Source: Bacillota bacterium
GTDB lineage: Bacteria; Bacillota_E; Sulfobacillia; Sulfobacillales; Sulfobacillaceae
Length of the DNA: 8,835 nt
Assembly: GCA_021820165.1 (NCBI GenBank)
Contig: JAKADW010000072.1
Span: 1-8,835, forward strand
Reading direction: 5' to 3'
Shown here: positions 1 to 5,472 of the stretch, piece by piece
Numbering within the stretch: position 1 is the first letter of the stretch
Layout of the letters: every line of letters begins with the position of its first letter
Position numbers and translations under genes: made by a program
Notes under the pieces: model-generated
What the model saw: the letters and a program-made list of their open reading frames with translations, nothing else
What the model was told of the DNA's origin: nothing
The model's database searches: none

Positions 1-215
1 TAGGCAAAGACATTTTTCGAGCCTTCCGCGGTCTTCGCGCGAGTGCCGCCGTTTCCTGGGGTATCCAATCGGACGGTTTAGTCAAAGGCGTTTGGGAGGC
101 CGTGTTGCCGAATCCCAGCCGGCGCTCCACCATGCCCTACGGCGAACGGCTACGCTACTTCCGAGAAGTCAAGCGGCTGGTGGACTGGGGACCCCATCCA
201 CGGCCCGAGCTCTAA
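1..215 (+). CDS. C-terminal end of an unrecognised protein (partial)
   Basis: An open frame enters from the left edge (first full codon at base 3) and ends at TAA 213-215, giving about 70 residues. The segment is basic and aromatic, with a run reading MPYGERLRYFREVKRLVDWG near the end and a final PHPRPEL. I do not recognise the family; a cytoplasmic enzyme C-terminus is possible, but nothing catalytic can be identified. The frame has no internal stop and its arginine-rich codon use resembles the neighbours. Its stop codon interlocks with the TAG of the convergent minus-strand gene, which supports the idea that both frames are real. The start and most of the protein lie outside the window. Confidence 0.6.
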   Translation, partial: GKDIFRAFRGLRASAAVSWGIQSDGLVKGVWEAVLPNPSRRSTMPYGERLRYFREVKRLVDWGPHPRPEL

Positions 216-1219
216 GGCGAGACTTCGTATAAAGCGGTAAACCCACTATTATTTTGCCAAATGATTCCCCGAGAGCTTTCGCTAAAGATGCCCGCTCCGA
301 TGCTCAAGGGGTGCACCTGATGGTTGGTCATGACGGCAAAGTGGCCGTTGGCCGCTGGTACGTTCTGCAAGATGAGACGACCGGCTAAGACTCCGATTTC
401 GGGGGGCGTGGGGGAGGAAAACCGATACCATCCCACAGACTGGCCCTGGACCCAGAGGATCAGATAGCGCGGAATCGGTGCTGGCCTTTCTAGAACGAGG
501 GCTGTGGCACCACTCACATCGCGTGCGGTGACGAGACTGGGCCATCGGTTGGGGCGCACTCGGGCTAACACACGGACTTTTCCGCCTGGGATGGCCATTG
601 ATTCCACAGTGCCCTTTCGGTTCGTGATCACCAGCCGTCCGCGGTCGATGAAGGGATGGGTTTTTGCTGGGACGCCCACAACTTGCCATTTTAGCACGTC
701 GCTCCCGACCTGAACGTGGTGGGATGCGAGAAGCCATACCGGATGTCCTTTGCTATTAAAGGCCACGGCCAGGGCTTCCGGACGGACGTCGCGCGCACCT
801 TGTCGGTCGAGCACCGTCACGCCGCCACCTGGATTCACCCAGCCTAAACGGCTGCCGTCAGATGACGATGCAAATTGGTCATTGGGGTCGTCGGGAGGGT
901 TTTTGAGAGAATAGGCATGGCCACCCACCACCCATCGCGCCCGGCCATCATGTAGAATATAGGAGACGCTGGACGAACCGGTGATGGGCCAAAACCATTC
1001 GGCGGTGGCTAGCTGGGACCTTGGCAAAGACACGCTCTTGGTCTTTGAGGTCCAAGGTTGACCCAAGGCTAGGGGGTAACTCGAAAGGCTTAACACGGGA
1101 TTGCGGGTTTGCCATTTTTGGCTCGGGGTCGAGGGGGTCGGGTGCGAACGCTTCAAGCCAATACCAATGGCTACCAGGACAATCACCGCGTAAACCGCAT
1201 AAAGCCAGCGCTTATTCAT
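212..1219 (-). CDS. Membrane-anchored extracytoplasmic protein of unknown function
   Basis: This 335-residue protein has a short basic N-terminus (MNKR) and then a hydrophobic segment at about residues 5-22. That suggests an uncleaved signal anchor with the rest outside the membrane. There is no lipobox Cys. The remainder is rich in short beta-strand-like stretches with Gly/Asp turns (for example SSDGSRLGW and VLDRQGARDV). This resembles beta-propeller proteins, but no clear repeat or catalytic motif is visible, so no function is assigned. I chose ATG 1217-1219 because GGAGG (1225-1229) lies 5 bases upstream. A TTG at 1229-1231 is in frame but overlaps that ribosome binding site, so it is unlikely to be the start. 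The gene follows the 49-residue membrane protein by 45 bases and is probably cotranscribed with it. Its stop overlaps that of the convergent left-edge gene. Confidence 0.75.
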   Translation of the reverse strand: MNKRWLYAVYAVIVLVAIGIGLKRSHPTPSTPSQKWQTRNPVLSLSSYPLALGQPWTSKTKSVSLPRSQLATAEWFWPITGSSSVSYILHDGRARWVVGGHAYSLKNPPDDPNDQFASSSDGSRLGWVNPGGGVTVLDRQGARDVRPEALAVAFNSKGHPVWLLASHHVQVGSDVLKWQVVGVPAKTHPFIDRGRLVITNRKGTVESMAIPGGKVRVLARVRPNRWPSLVTARDVSGATALVLERPAPIPRYLILWVQGQSVGWYRFSSPTPPEIGVLAGRLILQNVPAANGHFAVMTNHQVHPLSIGAGIFSESSRGIIWQNNSGFTALYEVSP

Positions 1220-1222
1220 GAC

Positions 1223-1239
1223 GACCTCCAATTGAGGTC
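1223..1239 (-). promoter_or_regulatory. Small hairpin covering the Shine-Dalgarno sequence of the 212-1219 gene
   Basis: On the minus-strand transcript, GACCTC (1239-1234) can pair with GAGGTC (1228-1223) across a 5-base loop, AATTG. The 6-bp stem and loop include the GGAGG (1229-1225) that serves the ATG at 1219. The complementarity is seen directly. That it reduces translation, or melts with temperature, is inference; six pairs is short and could be chance around an SD-like sequence. Confidence 0.35.
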
Positions 1240-1264
1240 AGCATACAGAATTGGTCCTAGGCTT

Positions 1265-1414
1265 TCAACCGTTGTGGCTTGGCTGACTGGCGATCCAGAC
1301 AATGGCAAAGACCCCCAGGATGCATTCGAGGGCCAAGCGGAGCCAATCGTCCATGGTAATCGCGAAAGCCGCAACCCCGGCTAGGACGGCTAGAATCGGA
1401 GCGAATTGATACAT
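1265..1414 (-). CDS. Small hydrophobic membrane protein, 49 residues
   Basis: An ATG at 1412-1414 opens a 49-residue frame ending at TGA 1265-1267. GGGGAGG lies upstream with 9 bases between GGAGG and the start, which is good initiation context. The protein begins MYQFAPILAVLAGVAAFAIT. It has two hydrophobic segments, about residues 4-20 and 27-43, separated by a short charged turn (MDDWLR). A small two-helix membrane protein is therefore likely. I do not recognise a family. It is divergent from the M24 peptidase gene and probably the first gene of a unit with the membrane-anchored protein 45 bases downstream. Supporting evidence is the SD, the ordered hydrophobicity and the stop just before the next gene; small ORFs can still arise by chance. 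Confidence 0.6.
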   Translation of the reverse strand: MYQFAPILAVLAGVAAFAITMDDWLRLALECILGVFAIVWIASQPSHNG

Positions 1415-1419
1415 AGATG

Positions 1420-1465
1420 CCCGCCTCCCCAAAGTGCTTTAAATCATATAACGTGGGGAGGCGGG
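1420..1465. repeat. 11-bp perfect inverted repeat in the divergent intergenic region
   Basis: CCCGCCTCCCC at 1420-1430 and its exact reverse complement GGGGAGGCGGG at 1455-1465 flank a 24-base AT-rich core. The core contains TATGAT on the minus strand (1448-1443) and TATAAC on the plus strand (1447-1452), both acceptable -10-like hexamers, though neither has a good -35 at 17 bases. The left arm contains the Shine-Dalgarno of the small membrane protein. The right arm lies about 40 bases upstream of the M24 peptidase start, which has its own SD. It may be an operator for two back-to-back promoters, or an RNA hairpin with a long loop. The repeat is observed; either role is inferred. Confidence 0.55.
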
Positions 1466-1505
1466 GAAAGGTTTCGGGTGCACAACACGAAGTGGAGGCG
1501 AAGGG

Positions 1506-2576
1506 ATGCGCATCGAAAAAGTTCAGTCCGGGTTGGCTGGAGACCTGGCGTTGGCGTTGGCGCCTGGCGATGACTTTCGCTATGCGGCGGGATGGTCTCC
1601 ATTGGGAGATGAGCGCCTGACGTTTCTCTTGATCGGGCGAGAAAGAGCCACCTTGGTTATCGCCTCGGTAAATGCCGAGGAGGCGGTTGCCCATTTGCCG
1701 GAAGGGTTCCCCATTATTCGCTTTACGGATGATCAAGGGCCTTTCGAGGCCCTGAGAAGTGTCGTGAGTCGATTCGGGGTCGCTCAGTGGCTGGTGTCCG
1801 ACGACGCCCGGTTCGCCCATGGAGAAATATTGCGGGAGGTTGCAGGTGTAAAGCTCGGGCTCGCGTCAACGATTATGGCCCCTCTTCGCATGCAGAAGGA
1901 TGAGGAGGAGGTGCGCTGTTTGGAGGAAAGCCAGCGCATCAACGATCTAGCCATGCGTGCCGGGTACGAGGCCATGCGCCCTGGGATGACCGAACTTGAG
2001 CTGGCGGACGTCATCCGTCGGGCATTCATCGCCAACGGCGCCGATCGGGAGGCATTTATCATAGTGGCCGCGGGCGCCCATAGTGCGTTGCCACACCATA
2101 GCCCCACGGATACCGTGCTCACTGAAGGGCCGGTTCTATTGGATATCGGCTGCTATTACCACGGGTACGCGTCAGACATGACACGGGTGGCCTACTTGGG
2201 GTCGCCCAGCGATAAGTTTCGGGCGGTCCACCGGTTGGTTGGAGAAGCCGTTCAGGCCGCTCATCGTGCGGCGCGGCCGGGAGTTGAGGCGGAGGCTGTC
2301 GATCGGGCGGCGCGTCAGGTGATAACCGACGGAGGATATGGACCCCAATTTGTGCACCGGGTGGGCCACGGAATAGGGCTTTCGGTGCATGAGCCACCCT
2401 CCGTGATGGAGGGGAACACTCTTCCCCTTCCGACCAACGCGGCTTTCTCCATCGAGCCGGGCATCTATCTCCCGGGTGAGTTTGGGGTGCGGTTGGAGGA
2501 GGTCGTGGTCAATCGGCCTAGTGGAGCCGAGATCCTATCCCGGATTCCACGGGACATCTTTGTGAAGGAGTTATAA
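1506..2576 (+). CDS. M24-family metallopeptidase (Xaa-Pro dipeptidase/aminopeptidase type)
   Basis: This 356-residue cytoplasmic protein has the layout of prolidase-like M24 peptidases: a creatinase-type N-terminal domain (about residues 1-125) and a pita-bread catalytic domain (about 130-356). All five dinuclear metal ligands are visible: Asp213 (LLDIG), Asp224 (SDMTR), His288 (VGHGIG), Glu317 (SIEPGIY) and Glu331 (GVRLEE). Conserved histidines also occur at 197 and 295. The family cleaves the bond next to proline in peptides, usually with Mn or Co. Length and domain order match normal Xaa-Pro dipeptidases of Firmicutes; exact specificity (dipeptidase or aminopeptidase P) cannot be read from the sequence. 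ATG 1506 has GGAGG 7 bases upstream. The gene is first in a five-gene plus-strand unit; bcp starts 22 bases after its stop. Confidence 0.93.
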   Translation: MRIEKVQSGLAGDLALALAPGDDFRYAAGWSPLGDERLTFLLIGRERATLVIASVNAEEAVAHLPEGFPIIRFTDDQGPFEALRSVVSRFGVAQWLVSDDARFAHGEILREVAGVKLGLASTIMAPLRMQKDEEEVRCLEESQRINDLAMRAGYEAMRPGMTELELADVIRRAFIANGADREAFIIVAAGAHSALPHHSPTDTVLTEGPVLLDIGCYYHGYASDMTRVAYLGSPSDKFRAVHRLVGEAVQAAHRAARPGVEAEAVDRAARQVITDGGYGPQFVHRVGHGIGLSVHEPPSVMEGNTLPLPTNAAFSIEPGIYLPGEFGVRLEEVVVNRPSGAEILSRIPRDIFVKEL

Positions 2577-2598
2577 GATCGTGGAACGGAGGGTTGAA

Positions 2599-3102
2599 AT
2601 GGACGACGCATTTTTGGGCAAGGAGGCTCCGGATTTTACGCTACCGGGGACTGACGGGGTGGTGCACTTGAAGGATTTGCGAGGCCGACTGGTCGTGCTC
2701 TATTTCTATCCTCGCGACAATACCCCGGGTTGCACCACCGAAGCCTGCGACTTTCGTGATGCCTATGGCGACTTAAGCGAGCGGGGGGTGGTGGTGTTGG
2801 GCGTGAGCACAGATTCCTTGGCTAGCCACCAGAAATTTCGGGCCAAGCATCAGTTGCCCTTTCCGCTGCTCGCGGATGAGGATGCGGAAGTCGCGGATCG
2901 TTATGGGGTGTATAAAGAAAAGAAGCTGTACGGCAAGGTCAGTATGGGGATTGAGCGCAGCACCTTTGTCATTGATGCCGACGGCGTAGTGCGGCGGGTG
3001 TTTCGGAAAGTGCGGGGGCCTGGCCATGTGGAACGTATCAAGGCGGAAGTTCAGGAACTGCGGGTAGGAAGGCTAAAGTCGCGCGCAGCTTGGCAACATT
3101 AA
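2599..3102 (+). CDS. bcp: Thiol peroxidase, Bcp/PrxQ-type peroxiredoxin
   Basis: The protein reduces hydrogen peroxide and organic peroxides using thioredoxin. It has the thioredoxin-like fold opening (APDFTLPGTDG), the active-site run NTPGCTTEACDF with peroxidatic Cys45 and a second Cys50 five residues later (the classical PrxQ disulfide), and the conserved Arg120 in GIERSTF. I chose ATG 2599, which has GGAGGG 5 bases upstream and gives 167 residues. GTG 2581 is in frame with AAGGAG 10 bases upstream and would add six residues, so the start is not fully settled. The usual Bcp C-terminus ends near VQEL; here 13 extra residues (to WQH) follow, read in the stretch that also encodes the N-terminus of the next gene. 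This tail may be an artefact of overlap or a frameshift. Confidence 0.93.
   Translation: MDDAFLGKEAPDFTLPGTDGVVHLKDLRGRLVVLYFYPRDNTPGCTTEACDFRDAYGDLSERGVVVLGVSTDSLASHQKFRAKHQLPFPLLADEDAEVADRYGVYKEKKLYGKVSMGIERSTFVIDADGVVRRVFRKVRGPGHVERIKAEVQELRVGRLKSRAAWQH
3063..3092 (+). other. Uncertain nth initiation region overlapping the bcp tail
   Basis: The nth frame is open from about 2976 to 3090 without any ATG, GTG or TTG. Codons 3063-3089 read GRKAKVARS, which lines up without gaps with the first nine residues of E. coli Nth (MNKAKRLEI). The same bases encode the unusual 13-residue Bcp tail in another frame. Options are initiation at TTG 3090 coupled to bcp translation, a non-standard start, a -1 shift from the bcp frame into nth, or a single-base error in the sequence. 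The bases alone do not decide. Confidence 0.5.
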
Positions 3103-3722
3103 ACGCGTTGTACCCGGACCCTACCACCGCGTTAAATTTCACCACGCCCTTTGAACTCTTGGTGGCGACCATGTTGTCGGCTCAATGTACCGACGTACGG
3201 GTGAACATCATTACGCCTCGGCTTTTTGCCCGCTACCCTGATGCGAATGTCATGGCCCAAGCCAGCATAGAGGACATTGAGGCCCTGATTCGCGATTGCA
3301 ATCTCTTTCATACTAAAGCCAAGCACCTCAATGAGGCGGCACGCCTCTTGGTCGAGAGATGGGGAGGGACGGTGCCAGCCGACCGCGACCAGCTGATGTC
3401 ATTGCCTGGGGTCGGGCGGAAGACGGCTAACGTGGTGGTTGCCAACGCATTTGGGCAAGACGCGTTGGCCGTCGACACCCATGTTTTTCGGGTGGCGCAC
3501 CGTTTGGGTTGGGCGGTTGCCAAGGATGCTGACGGAACCGAGCGCGAGCTCATGAAGTTGTTGCCCCGTAAAACCTGGTCCAAGGCGCATCATTGGCTCA
3601 TTCTTCATGGCCGGGAGGTTTGTGTTGCCCGTCGGCCGCACTGTGAGGAGTGTCCATTGTCACCCGATTGTCCAAAGGTGGGCGTCCTGACCGGTCCGCC
3701 CCTCGGGGTGGCACGGCCATGA
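3090..3722 (+). CDS. nth: Endonuclease III, DNA glycosylase/AP lyase
   Basis: Nth removes oxidised pyrimidines from DNA and cleaves the abasic site. Visible features are the helix-hairpin-helix LPGVGRKTANVVV with catalytic Lys111, the catalytic Asp129 in AVDTHVFR, and a 4Fe-4S cluster motif C-x6-C-x2-C-x5-C at Cys178, 185, 188 and 194. These positions are all exactly nine lower than in E. coli Nth (Lys120, Asp138, Cys187/194/197/203), so the protein as called lacks nine N-terminal residues. The only ATG/GTG/TTG available is TTG 3090, and its nearest SD-like run (AGGAAGG, 3066-3072) is 17 bases away. The nine codons upstream (GRKAKVARS) resemble the E. coli N-terminus in KAK. The gene overlaps bcp by 13 bases and the next gene by ATGA. 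A glycine/proline-rich tail of about 16 residues follows the cluster. Confidence 0.93.
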   Translation: MATLNALYPDPTTALNFTTPFELLVATMLSAQCTDVRVNIITPRLFARYPDANVMAQASIEDIEALIRDCNLFHTKAKHLNEAARLLVERWGGTVPADRDQLMSLPGVGRKTANVVVANAFGQDALAVDTHVFRVAHRLGWAVAKDADGTERELMKLLPRKTWSKAHHWLILHGREVCVARRPHCEECPLSPDCPKVGVLTGPPLGVARP

Positions 3723-4054
3723 AGCTCGCCGTCTTGGAAGATAACATGATGGTGGCCTTGCCGCTCATCGAACTCGCCCGACAACAAGGGTTCGAGGTGG
3801 AAGTCTGGAACACGGCGACAGAGGCGCTGGCTCGCCTGACATCGGATACGCCTACGCACCTCGTGATGGCCATGCGTCTCGCTGATCCGGATTTGGTGAA
3901 TCTTCTTAAGGATCGGGCACGGGTCGCTGCCTATGGTCCTCATGTGGACGGTTCACGTTTCCAGGAGCTTCGACGATGGGGCGTTCGGGATGTGTGGCCG
4001 AATTCCCGCCTTCCCGACAAGTATCCCAAATGGCTCTCGGGAGCCGAGTCTTAG
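3719..4054 (+). CDS. Degenerate receiver-like (pseudo-receiver) protein
   Basis: This 111-residue protein begins like a two-component receiver domain (MKLAVLEDN, acidic Glu7/Asp8 in the usual place). It then has a helix and a strand ending in HLVMAMRLADPD, which lines up with the phosphoacceptor strand of receivers (xxLVxxDxRLPDxxG). The phosphoacceptor Asp is replaced by Ala51. The Thr/Ser switch region reads VAAYGPHVD, and no clear conserved Lys follows; the late strand reads GVRDVWPNSRLP. It is thus probably a receiver-fold protein that cannot be phosphorylated in the normal way. It has no output domain. ATG 3719 overlaps the nth stop as ATGA, with GGGGTGG 7 bases upstream, so translation is probably coupled. 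An in-frame GTG-type start at 3650 lies inside nth and is unlikely. Fold assignment is by eye; partner and role are unknown. Confidence 0.7.
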   Translation: MKLAVLEDNMMVALPLIELARQQGFEVEVWNTATEALARLTSDTPTHLVMAMRLADPDLVNLLKDRARVAAYGPHVDGSRFQELRRWGVRDVWPNSRLPDKYPKWLSGAES

Positions 4055-4093
4055 ACACCCAACCTGCCGCGTAAGGATAAACGAGGTGATTCT

Positions 4094-4960
4094 ATGACAG
4101 TGCTGGTGCTGAGCGGCGGTGGGCTTTGGTCCTTGGGGGCCATAGGGGTGGTGGAAGCACTAGACGAACTTTGCATCGATGTCGACGCCTATGTGGGTTC
4201 GTCGGCCGGGGCTTTATTGGCGGCACTTTTCGCTTCGGGAATTCGGCCACGGGATCTGCGCCGGTTGGCCAGGGATCTCTCACGACGGGATTTTCGGGTC
4301 TTTTGGTCTTCGTGGTTTCGGGCGCTTCGCGGGGGAAGACTTCCACCGGCCGTGTTCAGCGACCTTGGCCTCTGGAAACGATTGGACCCAATGTTGCAAG
4401 GCCAAGAATGGACCTCGCTCGAGCGCCCGCTATGGGTGGTGGCGACGTCGCTGACCGAGCGTCAGCCATTGGTTTTCGGCCTCGGCGCCCCGGTTCGGCC
4501 GGAAATAGGCCGTCGGTTGCACCTCGGTTGGCAAGGCCAAGCGCTCGACTTGAGAACCGCGCTTCGTGCCTCCATAGCCGTCCCTGGCTTGCTCTCGCCC
4601 GTCCCTTGGGGGGATCATTGGTTGGTTGATGGCGGGGTGGTGGACGACTATCCGGTGGACGTGGCGGCATGGATGGGAGCGGACCAGATCATCGGGGTGT
4701 GGGTCGATGAAGTGCAGCCCGCCCGTTTTCCGGCCCGTTGGAATGCCCTCCATATTCTCCAAGGAAGCATGACGGCCATGATTCGCGAGCTATCTGTGTT
4801 GCGCCAACGTCAGATCACGGTTCCGGTGACCACCGTGCGCCTGGAAATGGACGGCGGTCACCGCGTGTTCGACCGGGTGACCGCCATTATGGATCGAGGC
4901 TACCAACGAGCACGGGCGCAAGCAGCGGAGATGGAGGGGCTCACTAACGTCGGTGTTTAG
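4094..4960 (+). CDS. Patatin-like phospholipase family protein
   Basis: This 288-residue protein has the patatin Ser-Asp dyad: the nucleophile Ser37 in GSSAG (35-39) and Asp179 in LVDGG. It also has the N-terminal oxyanion glycine run SGGGLWSLGAIGVVEAL (7-23) and the family stretches VVATSLTER and ASIAVPGLLSPV. Such enzymes hydrolyse acyl esters of phospholipids or lysophospholipids; the substrate here is not known. It has no signal peptide, so it is probably cytoplasmic or peripheral at the membrane. The usual Arg/Lys two residues after GGG is Trp12, and Ser replaces the following Gly, which is uncommon. ATG 4094 has GAGGTG 5 bases upstream, 39 bases after the pseudo-receiver gene, as the last gene of the unit. 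Its 3' end overlaps the convergent minus-strand gene by 17 bases. Confidence 0.9.
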   Translation: MTVLVLSGGGLWSLGAIGVVEALDELCIDVDAYVGSSAGALLAALFASGIRPRDLRRLARDLSRRDFRVFWSSWFRALRGGRLPPAVFSDLGLWKRLDPMLQGQEWTSLERPLWVVATSLTERQPLVFGLGAPVRPEIGRRLHLGWQGQALDLRTALRASIAVPGLLSPVPWGDHWLVDGGVVDDYPVDVAAWMGADQIIGVWVDEVQPARFPARWNALHILQGSMTAMIRELSVLRQRQITVPVTTVRLEMDGGHRVFDRVTAIMDRGYQRARAQAAEMEGLTNVGV

Positions 4961-5381
4961 AGGCGCGTTTGGCGTGATGAGGATCGTGATGAGGCTTTTT
5001 ATGGTCCTTCTTTTCCGCGTTCACGTGGGCGTTTAGGCTTAACGCCGTTAGCTTGCCTTGAACTTTCTCGACGCGGGCGGTGATGTACATATGCTGACTG
5101 GTAATCGCCGCGAGCATACCGGCGGCGGTTCCGTTGGCTTCAAGGTGGAGATCCGTCTTTCCTGTGACGTATAGGGTCACGTTGCCATTGAGAGTCTTGA
5201 TCTTGATGGTTGAGCTGCCCAGAATCTGGCCCACGTTCCCCGTTTCATAGACTCCGTGAACCACGTAGGGTTTCATTTGGGGCTTAGCATCCTTGTGATG
5301 ACCGTCGGCAAATGTAGCGCCGGATATGAGAAGTGCACCGGCTGCGGCGGCGGCTGTGATGGGACCGAGCGTCTTCCACAT
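4944..5381 (-). CDS. Small secreted protein with a His/Lys-rich tail
   Basis: This 145-residue protein opens with a signal peptide: MWK, then an Ala/Leu-rich core (residues 5-21) and a likely cleavage after Ala25 (ATFA-DG). The mature part has a compact beta-rich domain (about 38-120) with alternating hydrophobic strands such as STIKIKTLNGNVTLYVTG. It resembles small OB-like domains of secreted DUF5666-type proteins, a weak resemblance noted by eye only. The last 22 residues are nearly all His, Lys, Arg, Asp and Pro (for example PHHDPHH), which could bind metal or acidic surfaces. No enzyme motif is seen. AAAGGAG (5397-5391) lies 9 bases before the ATG. It lies 91 bases downstream of kynureninase on the same strand, so it may share that transcript or have its own promoter. 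Confidence 0.8.
   Translation of the reverse strand: MWKTLGPITAAAAAGALLISGATFADGHHKDAKPQMKPYVVHGVYETGNVGQILGSSTIKIKTLNGNVTLYVTGKTDLHLEANGTAAGMLAAITSQHMYITARVEKVQGKLTALSLNAHVNAEKKDHKKPHHDPHHAKRASKHRR
4972..4993 (+). repeat. Short direct repeat GTGATGAGG x2
   Basis: GTGATGAGG occurs twice with four bases (ATC plus the joining base) between the copies. It lies inside the His-rich 3' end of the minus-strand secreted protein gene, where it encodes the PHHDPHH run. It is best explained as low-complexity coding sequence rather than an independent element. Confidence 0.4.
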
Positions 5382-5472
5382 AGCTTGTCTCTCCTTTGGT
5401 AAGATGCGATACGTAACCAGATCTATTCGCTACGCCGTTCGACACCCCTCTTTTTGGATCGACTTTTCTTCT

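Noticed and set aside
282..737. 151-residue minus-strand open frame inside the membrane-anchored protein gene
   Set aside because: Its composition is Pro/Arg/Ser-rich, as is typical of an out-of-frame shadow in GC-rich DNA, and the overlapping frame has a signal anchor, an SD and a sensible end.
1257..1820. 187-residue minus-strand open frame across the divergent region and into the M24 gene
   Set aside because: It lies antisense to the well-supported M24 peptidase, has no family motif, and conflicts with the better-supported 49-residue frame in the same place.
3650..3718. N-terminal extension of the pseudo-receiver protein (start at 3650)
   Set aside because: The extension lies inside nth, is basic and low-complexity, and ATG 3719 has the ATGA overlap and begins exactly at the expected first strand of the domain.
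5382..5472. Terminator or promoter between kynU and the secreted protein gene
   Set aside because: I found no GC-rich hairpin with a T-run and no convincing -35/-10 pair on the minus strand; only the SD of the downstream gene is supported.
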